NCBI GenBank assembly: GCA_002498605.1
Contig: DAHY01000001.1
Coordinates: 1 to 27,469 of the forward strand
Direction: 5' to 3'
Length of the DNA stretch: 27,469 nt
Source of the DNA: Methanomassiliicoccaceae archaeon UBA404
Lineage (GTDB): Archaea > Thermoplasmatota > Thermoplasmata > Methanomassiliicoccales > Methanomethylophilaceae
This document shows positions 1-7,240 of this stretch, in pieces. The number at the start of each line of letters is the position of its first letter. Position 1 is the stretch's first letter. The translations under genes were made by a program, and so were the position numbers. The notes beneath the pieces were generated by a model. The model saw only the letters and a list, made by a program, of their open reading frames with translations, did no database searches and was not told the origin of the DNA.

Positions 1-317
1 CCGTTGATTCCGAACGCGATGGGTTTGTTGTACTCAAGGGAAAGATCCGTAATTTTCCTTGCGGCCTGAGCTATGATAACCTGATCGTGGTCGGTTTCTC
101 CGGTAATCACGGCTCCCAAAGTAATCACGGCGTCGATATCTTTCTTCTCGGCCAGGTGTTTGACCGCCAACGGCATGTCGTAAACGCCGGGCACTAAAAT
201 CTCTTCGGCAATTTCGACCTCAAGGAATTCTGCCTGGGCTTTCGCTCTTTCAATCATCATGGACGTTACGTCGAAATTGAATTCTGCCGCAACCATTCCT
301 ATTTTGTATTTTTTCAT
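1..317 (-). CDS. ribH: 6,7-dimethyl-8-ribityllumazine synthase (partial)
   Basis: Lumazine synthase condenses 5-amino-6-ribitylamino-uracil with 3,4-dihydroxy-2-butanone 4-phosphate, the penultimate step of riboflavin synthesis. About 105 N-terminal residues are visible and the C-terminus runs off the window edge. The family signature GAVITGETDHDQ lies at residues 68-79, with the catalytic-type His at 77. It is followed by the ribose-site segment KPIAFGIN, and the substrate-binding AEFN is at 11-14. The ATG at 317 is chosen because the strong Shine-Dalgarno GAGGTGA sits just upstream and overlaps the stop codon of ribC. It is the last visible gene of a tightly packed ribB-ribL-ribC-ribH operon (4-bp gap to ribC). 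Identity is clear from the motifs; only the C-terminus is unseen. Confidence 0.95.
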   Translation of the reverse strand, partial: MKKYKIGMVAAEFNFDVTSMMIERAKAQAEFLEVEIAEEILVPGVYDMPLAVKHLAEKKDIDAVITLGAVITGETDHDQVIIAQAARKITDLSLEYNKPIAFGIN

Positions 318-321
318 CCTT

Positions 322-792
322 TCACCTCATCTCAACGGATCCGGCGTCTTCGAATCCCTGTCTCTGGCCGGTGCCCGCCTTGGCGGTCAGTTTCTCCGGA
401 CTGAAGATGAGATTGTACGCATTGATTGCGTGTTCTCTCGTCCTGGTATCCGCAAGGTAGGCCAGTTCCCTGTCGTTTTCGGCTTCGTCAATGTGAACGA
501 AAACCTCGATAATGTGTTTGTTTGTCATAAGCTGTGTGCTTATAAGCCCGGTAGAGGCTTCGTGGGCGCACATCTTGTCTTTTTCCATCGGCCCCGGCAT
601 TCCGAGGGCCATGACTATGTCGCAATTCTGTTCTTCGATCAGTTTCTTGCAGGCAACCGGCAAATCCTTGATTCCAGGAACGGTATACCGTACGATTCTG
701 AATCCCGTACCGGTTTTTCCCAATTCGTCAATGGCGGCTTTACCCATATCGTAACGGGCGAAGGTAGTGTCCGCTATACCGATCAGTTTCAT
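322..792 (-). CDS. ribC: Archaeal riboflavin synthase
   Basis: This is the archaeal riboflavin synthase, unrelated to bacterial RibE and related in sequence to lumazine synthase. It dismutates two molecules of 6,7-dimethyl-8-ribityllumazine to riboflavin. The 156-residue product matches the family length and carries its hallmark blocks DTTFARYDMG, TVPGIKDLPVACKKL, MALGMPGPMEKDKMCAHEAS, QLMTNKHIIEVFVH and the C-terminal GTGQRQGFEDAG, close to the Methanocaldococcus enzyme as I remember it. The ATG at 792 is preferred over an in-frame ATG 66 bp upstream because GGAGGACAAGTC precedes it and the conserved family start begins there. The start codon overlaps the ribL stop as ATGA, so the two are translationally coupled. 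Confidence 0.95.
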   Translation of the reverse strand: MKLIGIADTTFARYDMGKAAIDELGKTGTGFRIVRYTVPGIKDLPVACKKLIEEQNCDIVMALGMPGPMEKDKMCAHEASTGLISTQLMTNKHIIEVFVHIDEAENDRELAYLADTRTREHAINAYNLIFSPEKLTAKAGTGQRQGFEDAGSVEMR

Positions 793-1217
793 GACTTGTC
801 CTCCATAGCGTTTATTTTGTTGATTATTCTCCGCGTGGCGGCCAAATCCTCCGCACATTCGGTGGCTCTGAGAACCTTGATGTTGCCGAATCCCCGTTCT
901 TTCAGGTCGGATTCCAGTTTTTCTTCCTTGAAGTGCTGATCGAATCCAAGGACTATGATGTCCGGATTGATTTCACGGACGGTATCGAAAATATCCCCGT
1001 CTTTGCCGAGTACGGCTCTGTCGACGGGTTTCAGGGAATCAACGATTCTCACCCTCATACCTTCCGGTGTGACGGGCTCGTGTTTTTTTCTCCTGACGGT
1101 GTTGTCACAGGCGATGACGACAATAAGTTCGTCCCCGTGCGACTTTGCCTGTTCAAGATATGAAATATGCCCTGTGTGTATTATGTCGAAAACCCCGGAG
1201 GCCATAACGCGGGTCAT
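789..1217 (-). CDS. ribL: FAD synthetase (RibL)
   Basis: Archaeal FAD synthetase of the nucleotidyltransferase superfamily; it transfers AMP from ATP to FMN. The 142-residue product has the adenylyltransferase HxGH signature (HTGH at 16-19, within GVFDIIHTGHISYL). It also has the LGFDQHFKEEKLESDL segment and an ATRRIINKI C-terminus, typical of RibL of methanogens. Its ATG follows the ribB stop directly (TGA|ATG) with little Shine-Dalgarno signal, so translation probably depends on coupling. A cytidylyltransferase of the same fold is the main alternative, but position in the rib operon and length favour RibL. Confidence 0.9.
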   Translation of the reverse strand: MTRVMASGVFDIIHTGHISYLEQAKSHGDELIVVIACDNTVRRKKHEPVTPEGMRVRIVDSLKPVDRAVLGKDGDIFDTVREINPDIIVLGFDQHFKEEKLESDLKERGFGNIKVLRATECAEDLAATRRIINKINAMEDKS

Positions 1218-1928
1218 TCAGGGATTTGCCTCCGACTTCATTTTGAATTTTTCCCACTGTTCGATAACCTGGTCGCCGGTTATGAATTCAATACCGTATT
1301 CTTCGGCGAATTTCATCACATTGCCTTTGCTTCTGGCTTTGCCGTTGTCCCCCATCATCTCACAGATGGTTGCGGACGGAAGAACCCCTGCCATGTACAT
1401 CAGAGCCGTGCAGAGTTCGGTATGTCCTTTCCTTGCCGTAAGAATTTTCTCGGAAGCATTCAGAAGATGAACGTGACCCGGGGAACGGAATTCCTTCCCG
1501 AGATCTTCGATTATCTCTTCGTCGGGTTTATCCTGGAATATGACTTCGGCATAACGGGAAATCGTTTTGGCACGGTCCGCGTCGGTAATGCCCGTAAATG
1601 TCTTGCGGTGGTTGATCGTAATACCGAACGAAGAACGGGTGTTGTCGTAGGGTATGTCATTGGGAATCATGGCCTTGAGAATAGGATAATTTCCCGGGTC
1701 GCTGCGATAAACGTCGGTCATGTAAGGGAGACCGAGGCTCTGCGCTCTCTCGTAGGGCGTGGTGGTGCAGACCAGACCGCCGGCGTTTTTTCTCATAAAA
1801 CGTATGGTTTCGAAGGTGGCAAACTGTGAAGCGACGGTAAGGTCCGCTTCGCCTTCTCGATCGTCAAAATCATAGACAAGGACAACCTTGCCCTGCCTTA
1901 TGTCTTCCAGGGCTTTTTCAAAATTCAT
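1218..1928 (-). CDS. ribB: 3,4-dihydroxy-2-butanone 4-phosphate synthase
   Basis: Converts ribulose 5-phosphate to 3,4-dihydroxy-2-butanone 4-phosphate and formate, the branch that supplies the four-carbon unit of riboflavin. The 236-residue monofunctional enzyme has the metal- and substrate-binding DDREGEADL (22-30), SSFGITINHRKTFTGITDAD, the FRSPGHVHLL block and the ARKGHTELCTALM segment. No GTP cyclohydrolase II domain is fused, as usual in archaea. The ATG at 1928 is chosen because AGGTGA lies 4 nt upstream; an in-frame ATG at 1946 would add MDTGDL without a ribosome site. First gene of the rib operon; the promoter and candidate operator are described separately. Confidence 0.95.
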   Translation of the reverse strand: MNFEKALEDIRQGKVVLVYDFDDREGEADLTVASQFATFETIRFMRKNAGGLVCTTTPYERAQSLGLPYMTDVYRSDPGNYPILKAMIPNDIPYDNTRSSFGITINHRKTFTGITDADRAKTISRYAEVIFQDKPDEEIIEDLGKEFRSPGHVHLLNASEKILTARKGHTELCTALMYMAGVLPSATICEMMGDNGKARSKGNVMKFAEEYGIEFITGDQVIEQWEKFKMKSEANP

Positions 1929-1956
1929 TAAATCACCTGTATCCATTCAAAGCTAC

Positions 1957-1998
1957 GTATAAAAAAATTGTTGGTAATCTACCATTATTTTAGTAGAT
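1957..1998. promoter_or_regulatory. ribB promoter with overlapping inverted repeats (candidate operator)
   Basis: On the minus strand a TATA-like TTTTTTATA (about 1958-1966) sits near 26 nt upstream of the likely ribB transcript start. Directly upstream of it is a perfect palindrome TGGTA-N3-TACCA (1972-1984). This overlaps a second inverted repeat ATCTAC-N10-GTAGAT (1977-1982 and 1993-1998). That is a classic position for a repressor or activator of the rib operon. Archaeal rib genes are often controlled by RbkR, the riboflavin kinase/regulator, but I cannot confirm this is its site. Confidence 0.45.
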
Positions 1999-2036
1999 GT
2001 ATCTTTATTGCGTACAATCCTTTTTTACGATAACAG

Positions 2037-2044
2037 TTTAAATA
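2037..2044 (+). promoter_or_regulatory. TATA box of the phosphosugar isomerase gene
   Basis: TTTAAATA is centred about 25 bp upstream of the ATG at 2066, so the transcript is probably leaderless. This supports the 2066 start over an in-frame ATG at 2087, and there is no Shine-Dalgarno before either. Confidence 0.55.
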
Positions 2045-2065
2045 CGTGCAGTCAATGGAACCTTA

Positions 2066-3085
2066 ATGTCAGACAGAGAAGACATAATGGACACGGAACT
2101 CTTCAAACAGACCGTGGAATTTCCCGAACAGTTGGAAACTGCAATGGGAATCGAATTGCCCTCAATCCCTACGGCAGACAAGATTTGCATATGCGGAATG
2201 GGCACGTCTGCTCTGGCGGGTGAAATTCTTGCGGATTACACCAACAATACGTCCGAAAAACAACTGCATGTGATAAGGCGGACGGATTTTCCGAAGTGGG
2301 TGGACGAAAACACCTGCATTATCGTAATCAGTTATTCCGGAAATACCCGGGAAACCTTGCTGGCTTACGACGAAGCCGTACGCAAAAAATGCAAAATCAT
2401 ATGCATAACCTCCGGCGGAGAACTCTTTGTCAAATGCGTTAACCGCAAAGACACACTAGTCAGACTTCCCGGCGGAGTACAGTCGCGTATCGCTCTCGGA
2501 ACCATGCTGGGCGCACTTGCATCAGTGTTGGAACAAATGGGTATAAACGAAACCGTGACGGAATTGAAAAGAATCATACCCATCCTGAAGGAAGGAAGAG
2601 ACGAGATGGTCGAAAGCGAATGTCTGACGGCGAGATTGATTGCTTTCAGACTCGTGGATAAAATTCCGGTGATTTACAGTCTTTCAAACATGAGAGCTTC
2701 CGCATTGAGATGGAAAAATCAGATTAACGAAAATTCCAAAAACATTTCGTTCAGCGGATCCATTCCCGAATTCAATCACAACGAAATTGTCGGATGGACC
2801 GACGACAGCCTCAATAACAAAAATTTCGTCCCCGTCATAATGTACGATGACAACGCGTCCAAGATGGTCAAAAGCATGACCGACACATCAATAGGAATCA
2901 TGTCGGACAAAAAACTGAGCATAATCACTCATCATGTGGAAGGAACCACCAATCTGGAGAAAAATCTAAAGTGCATAATTTTGGGGGACATGGTTTCCAT
3001 ATTCCTCGCCGACATAAGCGGAAACGATCCGGTCACGGACAAGCCTCTGAGAGAAGTCAGAGACCGTGCGGACATGTCCGTCTGA
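2066..3085 (+). CDS. Bifunctional phosphoglucose/phosphomannose isomerase
   Basis: SIS-domain isomerase that interconverts glucose 6-phosphate or mannose 6-phosphate with fructose 6-phosphate. The 339-residue length is normal for the archaeal PGI/PMI family. Visible signatures are GMGTSALAGEIL (44-55), the phosphate-binding ISYSGNTRETL (88-98), NENSK with the catalytic-type Glu (221-225) and PEFNHNEIVGW (234-244, His238). It lies downstream of FBP aldolase/phosphatase and TIM in gluconeogenesis, whose genes are elsewhere in this window. The start rests on the TATA box 25 bp upstream. Divergent from ribB, with which it shares a 137-bp control region. Confidence 0.93.
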   Translation: MSDREDIMDTELFKQTVEFPEQLETAMGIELPSIPTADKICICGMGTSALAGEILADYTNNTSEKQLHVIRRTDFPKWVDENTCIIVISYSGNTRETLLAYDEAVRKKCKIICITSGGELFVKCVNRKDTLVRLPGGVQSRIALGTMLGALASVLEQMGINETVTELKRIIPILKEGRDEMVESECLTARLIAFRLVDKIPVIYSLSNMRASALRWKNQINENSKNISFSGSIPEFNHNEIVGWTDDSLNNKNFVPVIMYDDNASKMVKSMTDTSIGIMSDKKLSIITHHVEGTTNLEKNLKCIILGDMVSIFLADISGNDPVTDKPLREVRDRADMSV

Positions 3086-3129
3086 CCATATCCTTTTTAG
3101 CACGTATGTAATACGAGGCTCTGATAATT

Positions 3130-4410
3130 ATGACCTTGGATGATGCAAAATACATCAGGGAGCAGGTAATGAACCACAACAAATGGTTCGAAGAATCAAT
3201 TCCCATGATAGCTTCTGAAAACCTCATGAGCCCTTTGGCGAAAGAGGTAATGATATCCGACTTCGCGGACAGATACGCCGAAGGACTTCCCGGTAAAAGA
3301 TACTACCAGGGAAACATCTTCGTCGATAAAGTCGAAATAAAGGCTACGGAAATCGCCAAAAATCTGTTCAAAGCGGACTTTGCCGATGTAAGGCCGATAT
3401 CCGGAACCGTTGCCAACATGGCTGTGTTGTTCGCATTCGCCCAACCCGGCGACGTGATAACCACCTGTGCACTTGCGCAGGGCGCGCACATATCAACCTG
3501 CGAATTCGGCGCCTTCGGTCAGAGAGCCGTAAAATCCGTAAACTATCCTTTCAGCGAAGAGGATATGAACATAGACGTGGACGGGACCATCAAACTTCTG
3601 AAAGAAGTCAAACCCAAGGTCGCACAGTTCGGTCTGTCTGTTTTCCTGTTTCCTCCGCCGTTGAAGGAACTTCAGGATACCTTCAACGAAATAGGCTGTC
3701 TGGTTTGGGAAGACTGCGCTCATGTCCTCGGACTGATTGCCGGAGGACAGTTCCACGATCCTCTCAGAGAAGGAGTCAACATCGTTTCTTCATCCACGCA
3801 CAAAACCTTCCCCGGCCCCAACCACGGAATGCTTTTGGGAGCCAATCTTACGGAAGAGCAGGAAAAGGAATTGCAGAAAGCGGTGTTCCCCGGAGTGACC
3901 TCCAGTCACCATCTGCATGCAATGGCGTCCCTCGCGGTGACTCTTGCGGAGATGGAAGTGTTTGCAAAGGAATACGCCGCACAGACCTGCAAGAATGCCC
4001 GTCAGCTCGGCGAATCGCTGTATGAACTGGGAATTCCGGTTCTGTGTCCCGATTTGGGCTTTACGAGATCTCACGCCATTGCCGTGGACGTTTCCGAATT
4101 CGGAGGCGGAAAAGATTGCGCCAAATGGCTGGAAGATGCAAACATAATCTGCAACAAGAACATGCTTCCGAGAGACACAAGCGCGGTACGTCCTTCCGGA
4201 CTGAGACTCGGCGCTCAGGAAATGACCCGTCTCGGCATGAAGGAAAGCGAAATGAAAGAGGTCGCCGGATTCATTGCACGCGTGGTCAAGGGCGAAGATC
4301 CCGCCAAGGTCAAGGAAGACGTGAAGGCTTTCAAGAAACAGTTCGATACAATCAAGTTCTGTTTCAACGAAGGCGAAAAAGCTTACGCCTATCACAAACT
4401 TGTGCCGTAA
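3130..4410 (+). CDS. glyA: Serine hydroxymethyltransferase
   Basis: PLP enzyme that moves the hydroxymethyl group of serine to a pterin carrier, giving glycine. The 426-residue product has the SHMT landmarks: MIASENLMSP near the N-terminus, KRYYQGN (56-62), DCAHVLGLIAGG with Asp195 and His198 stacking on PLP, and the PLP-lysine segment SSSTHKTFPGPNHG (Lys225). The C-terminal half contains a typical RPSGLRLGAQEMTRLGM block. The carrier (tetrahydrofolate or tetrahydromethanopterin) cannot be read from the sequence; mptD in this window shows that pterin is made. A TTTTTAG element about 30 bp upstream may be its TATA box. Two terminator-like hairpins follow. Confidence 0.93.
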   Translation: MTLDDAKYIREQVMNHNKWFEESIPMIASENLMSPLAKEVMISDFADRYAEGLPGKRYYQGNIFVDKVEIKATEIAKNLFKADFADVRPISGTVANMAVLFAFAQPGDVITTCALAQGAHISTCEFGAFGQRAVKSVNYPFSEEDMNIDVDGTIKLLKEVKPKVAQFGLSVFLFPPPLKELQDTFNEIGCLVWEDCAHVLGLIAGGQFHDPLREGVNIVSSSTHKTFPGPNHGMLLGANLTEEQEKELQKAVFPGVTSSHHLHAMASLAVTLAEMEVFAKEYAAQTCKNARQLGESLYELGIPVLCPDLGFTRSHAIAVDVSEFGGGKDCAKWLEDANIICNKNMLPRDTSAVRPSGLRLGAQEMTRLGMKESEMKEVAGFIARVVKGEDPAKVKEDVKAFKKQFDTIKFCFNEGEKAYAYHKLVP

Positions 4411-4429
4411 GTAAAAAATCAAACTCTTT

Positions 4430-4448
4430 GCCCGCGCTCTGCGCGGGC
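4430..4448 (+). terminator. Hairpin terminator after glyA
   Basis: GCCCGCGC and GCGCGGGC form a perfect 8-bp GC-rich stem with a 3-nt loop, followed by TTATTTC. It is placed 20 bp after the glyA stop. Confidence 0.6.
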
Positions 4449-4488
4449 TTATTTCTTATAATTTTAACCGTAAAAACTTCCGATATCG

Positions 4489-4510
4489 ACAGATGTCCGC
4501 ATCTGTTTTT
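4489..4510 (+). terminator. Second hairpin with T-run after glyA
   Basis: ACAGATG-TCCG-CATCTGT makes a 7-bp stem with a tetraloop, and the T-run spans 4506-4510. It lies between the first glyA terminator and the dtxR promoter, so it may be a back-up terminator. A small transcript between the two hairpins cannot be excluded. Confidence 0.5.
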
Positions 4511-4542
4511 AATCAAAATTCGGAAATAAAAATTAAATTCTG

Positions 4543-4561
4543 TTTAGGCAGGGCTAAATAT
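4543..4561. promoter_or_regulatory. DtxR-box-like palindrome overlapping the TATA box of the iron operon
   Basis: TTTAGGCAGGGCTAAA (4543-4558) has arms TTTAG and CTAAA and resembles the bacterial DtxR/IdeR consensus half-sites TTAGG...CCTAA. Its right arm runs into the TATA-like CTAAATATA (4554-4562), which lies about 30 bp before the dtxR ATG. A metal-loaded DtxR-family dimer bound here would block TBP, giving autoregulation and iron repression of feoB. Confidence 0.5.
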
Positions 4562-4588
4562 ATTAACATAACGGCCATAATAGTACCA

Positions 4589-5248
4589 ATGACATCAGGA
4601 AACCGCGAGGACTATCTTATCGAGATTCTTCGTCTGACAAACGGTGAAGGCAAGGTCAAGAATCAGGAATTGGCCGAGCGGTTGAATGTATCACCGGCCA
4701 GCGTATCCGAAATGATTAAAGTTCTTTCCAACGAAGGATACGTGAAATACACTAAGTATGTGGGTGCCGAACTCACGGAAAAGGGATTGGAGTATGCCAG
4801 ACAACTTCGAAAAAAACATGACCTCATGGAAAGATTCCTGACCGATGTGCTGGATGTCGATCCCGTTACCGCGCACGAAGAAGCCCACAGAATGGAACAC
4901 GCGATTTCCGATGAATCGGCTCAGAGGATATGCCGTATAATCGGTTCTCCCGACAACGAAGACTGTAAGCTGTGCGACGACTACAATCCCGATGAGGGAG
5001 GATGTAGGATTGATACCAAGTTAAGTGATATGTTGCCCGGAGAAACCGGAAAAATATCACATCTCAGAAGCGAAACGCCCGCAATAATCAAGAGATTGAT
5101 TTCCATGGGATTCGTGCCCGGCAGAGAAGTCTGCATGGACAGCAACATTTCCAAAGTGGGCCCGAAAGTAGTGAGTGTTGGAAATGCAACATTCGCATTG
5201 GATTCCGAAACTGCGGAATCCGTCATGGTGAAGAAGAGTGATAACTGA
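4589..5248 (+). CDS. DtxR-family metal-dependent regulator with C-terminal FeoA-like domain
   Basis: Metal-dependent transcriptional regulator of 219 residues. Residues 5-65 form the winged helix (LAERLNVSPASVSEMIKVL recognition region). Residues 68-120 form the dimerisation and metal domain with the pattern KKHDLMERFL...AHEEAHRMEHAIS (ligand candidates His77, Glu81, Glu98, His100, His104). A CKLC-N9-C cluster follows at 126-139. Residues about 145-215 are an SH3/FeoA-like domain (LPGETGKISHL, RLISMGFVPGREV). The ATG at 4589 matches the conserved start and is near-leaderless from the TATA box; upstream in-frame residues look untranslated. The stop overlaps the feoB start (TGATG). Likely role: iron-responsive repressor of itself and feoB. 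Manganese response (MntR-like) is the alternative. Confidence 0.88.
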   Translation: MTSGNREDYLIEILRLTNGEGKVKNQELAERLNVSPASVSEMIKVLSNEGYVKYTKYVGAELTEKGLEYARQLRKKHDLMERFLTDVLDVDPVTAHEEAHRMEHAISDESAQRICRIIGSPDNEDCKLCDDYNPDEGGCRIDTKLSDMLPGETGKISHLRSETPAIIKRLISMGFVPGREVCMDSNISKVGPKVVSVGNATFALDSETAESVMVKKSDN

Positions 5249-7173
5249 TGCAGGACGGGATGTTTACAACAGCTCTTGTAGGACAGCCCAATGTGGGCAA
5301 ATCCTCCCTTTTTACCAGATTGACCGGTGTCGGAGTCATATCATCCAATTATCCGGGAACCACGGTGGAATTCGAAGAAGCCGTAATTATGAGAAAGGGC
5401 AACAAAGTCAGAGTTTACGATTTGCCCGGAACCTACGGAATGTCGGGAAACTCCGAAGACGAAAAAGTTGTTTTGGAGATGGTGAAAAATCCCGATATAG
5501 ATTCCGTCATAGTAATCGCCGATGCGGCAAATCTTCAGAGCAGTCTTGTTCTTTGTTTCGAAGTCATGGAACTGGGTCTTCCCATGATTCTGGCCGTCAA
5601 TAAAATAGACGAAGCCAAAAAGAAATTCGATACGGACTTCGAAGCTCTGGAAAAAATATTGGATGTGCCGGTCGTTCCCGTATCGGCAAGAACTTCGGAC
5701 GGTGTCGATGCTCTTGCGGATGCCGTGTGCGAGGGACGTGCCAGAATATCATCTTTCGAAGTAAAATACAGCGATTCCGTAGAATCCATGATTTTATCGC
5801 TGGCCGAACAGGTAACTCCCGCAAGATTCGGGAATTTCGGTACCGCCGTCAAGCTGATGGAAGGTACCCAGTCTTTCATCGACTATGTCGACGATGACGT
5901 TGCCGCAACCGCCGAGAAATTCAGAAAAGAACTGGAATCGTCTCATGAAGAGTCTGCCGACATAATGATAGCCAGAGATCGGTATTCAATCTCGGATGCC
6001 ATCGTAAGGAAGATACAATCCAAAACTCTGACCAAGATGAGCAAAAAAGACAGAATTTCCGAAATCATGATAACCCCGATTACCGGAATTCCGATACTGA
6101 TCGGGGTAATGCTGTCGGTATTCCTGGCAATTATCTTTATCGGTAATTTCCTGGACGAATTGGTAGAAGATCTTTACGTTACTCTCATGGGCAATACTTT
6201 GGCCGACTTCGGCCAGTCCATAGGCGGTGATTTCGGAAGAGTCGTGTTCGTCGGTTTAGATCAAAGTATACTTGCGGTTCTTACTTTGATAATCCCGTAC
6301 ATTCTTGTTTTCTACATTATTCTGGGCATATTGGAAGACTCCGGATATCTGCCGCGGGCCGTGGTTCTGCTTGACAGGGTTATGCACCGTTTTGGTCTTC
6401 ACGGAGGCGCGTTCATTCCCATGATTGTGGGACTCGGTTGCAACGTTCCGGCAGTAATGGCAACCCGTTCCATTCACTCCCGCCGTGAGAAACTGATTGT
6501 CACGACCCTGATAGCGTTATGCGTGCCGTGTTCCGCTCAACTGGCTATTATATTTGGTATAGTCGGAAACTTCTCGGGAATATTCTATTCATTTCTGATT
6601 CTGTTCATTGTGCTGATACTGATGGCGGTTATCGGAGTGCTGCTGAATCATTTCATGACAAAGGAGCCCAGCAATCTTGCCATGGAAATTCCCGAACTCG
6701 AAGTTCCGTCTTTGAAGAATGTGTTGTTCAAAACCTGGGACAGAATCAAGGATTTCTTCTATATCGCCTTCCCTCTGTTGGTTGTGGGAAGCATTCTCGT
6801 GCAGATTGCGCTGGATTACGATTTGCTTGATTTCATCGTAGATCCGCTGTCGTTCATAACCGTAACAATGCTGGGACTGCCCGCCGTGGTAGTAATCGCA
6901 TTTCTTGCGGGAATATTAAGAAAGGAGATGGCGGTCGTCATTCTTGCCACATTGCTTGTCAGTGGCGATATTGGCAGTCTTGGGGCGGCCATGTCTCCCG
7001 AGCAGTTCTTCATATTCGGTTTGGTAATGGCGATATACATGCCCTGTTTGGCAACCATGGCCGTCATATGGCAGGAACTGGGATGGAAAGAAACCCTTGT
7101 CATAGCCGCATTCTCCATAGGAACAGCCATAGCAATCGGAACAATGGCAAATCTGATGATTACGATATTCTGA
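5248..7173 (+). CDS. feoB: Ferrous iron transporter FeoB
   Basis: GTP-gated inner-membrane Fe(II) uptake protein, 641 residues, normal to slightly short for the family. The N-terminal G domain shows G1 GQPNVGKS (12-19), G2 NYPGTT (34-39), G3 DLPG (58-61), G4 NKID (118-121) and G5 SAR (146-148). A helical linker leads to a polytopic membrane domain from about residue 270. That domain carries the conserved GLGCNVPAVMATR gate segment, PCSAQLAIIFG, and the C-terminal CLATMAVIWQELGWK. No separate feoA is adjacent; the FeoA-like module is on the regulator just upstream, with which feoB is translationally coupled. Met5 is a possible alternative start. Confidence 0.95.
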   Translation: MQDGMFTTALVGQPNVGKSSLFTRLTGVGVISSNYPGTTVEFEEAVIMRKGNKVRVYDLPGTYGMSGNSEDEKVVLEMVKNPDIDSVIVIADAANLQSSLVLCFEVMELGLPMILAVNKIDEAKKKFDTDFEALEKILDVPVVPVSARTSDGVDALADAVCEGRARISSFEVKYSDSVESMILSLAEQVTPARFGNFGTAVKLMEGTQSFIDYVDDDVAATAEKFRKELESSHEESADIMIARDRYSISDAIVRKIQSKTLTKMSKKDRISEIMITPITGIPILIGVMLSVFLAIIFIGNFLDELVEDLYVTLMGNTLADFGQSIGGDFGRVVFVGLDQSILAVLTLIIPYILVFYIILGILEDSGYLPRAVVLLDRVMHRFGLHGGAFIPMIVGLGCNVPAVMATRSIHSRREKLIVTTLIALCVPCSAQLAIIFGIVGNFSGIFYSFLILFIVLILMAVIGVLLNHFMTKEPSNLAMEIPELEVPSLKNVLFKTWDRIKDFFYIAFPLLVVGSILVQIALDYDLLDFIVDPLSFITVTMLGLPAVVVIAFLAGILRKEMAVVILATLLVSGDIGSLGAAMSPEQFFIFGLVMAIYMPCLATMAVIWQELGWKETLVIAAFSIGTAIAIGTMANLMITIF

Positions 7174-7192
7174 TACACTACGTGTATCAGAA
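7168..7192. terminator. Palindrome spanning the feoB stop codon, probable bidirectional terminator
   Basis: TTCTGATACAC and GTGTATCAGAA are perfect 11-bp arms around a 3-nt loop. The feoB TGA (7171-7173) lies inside the left arm. It sits between the convergent ends of feoB and gltX and has no long T-run. Confidence 0.55.
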
Positions 7193-7240
7193 TTAAGAAA
7201 GGACCAATCTTCGCAGTCTGCGATTTCCGGACGGTTACGA

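Noticed and set aside
259..939. Plus-strand open frame across ribH, ribC and ribL
   Set aside because: Antisense to three well-defined riboflavin genes; composition typical of a reverse-strand shadow.
3103..3115. Small inverted repeat CGTAT-GTA-ATACG before glyA
   Set aside because: Only 5-bp arms, AT-rich and without other support; expected by chance.
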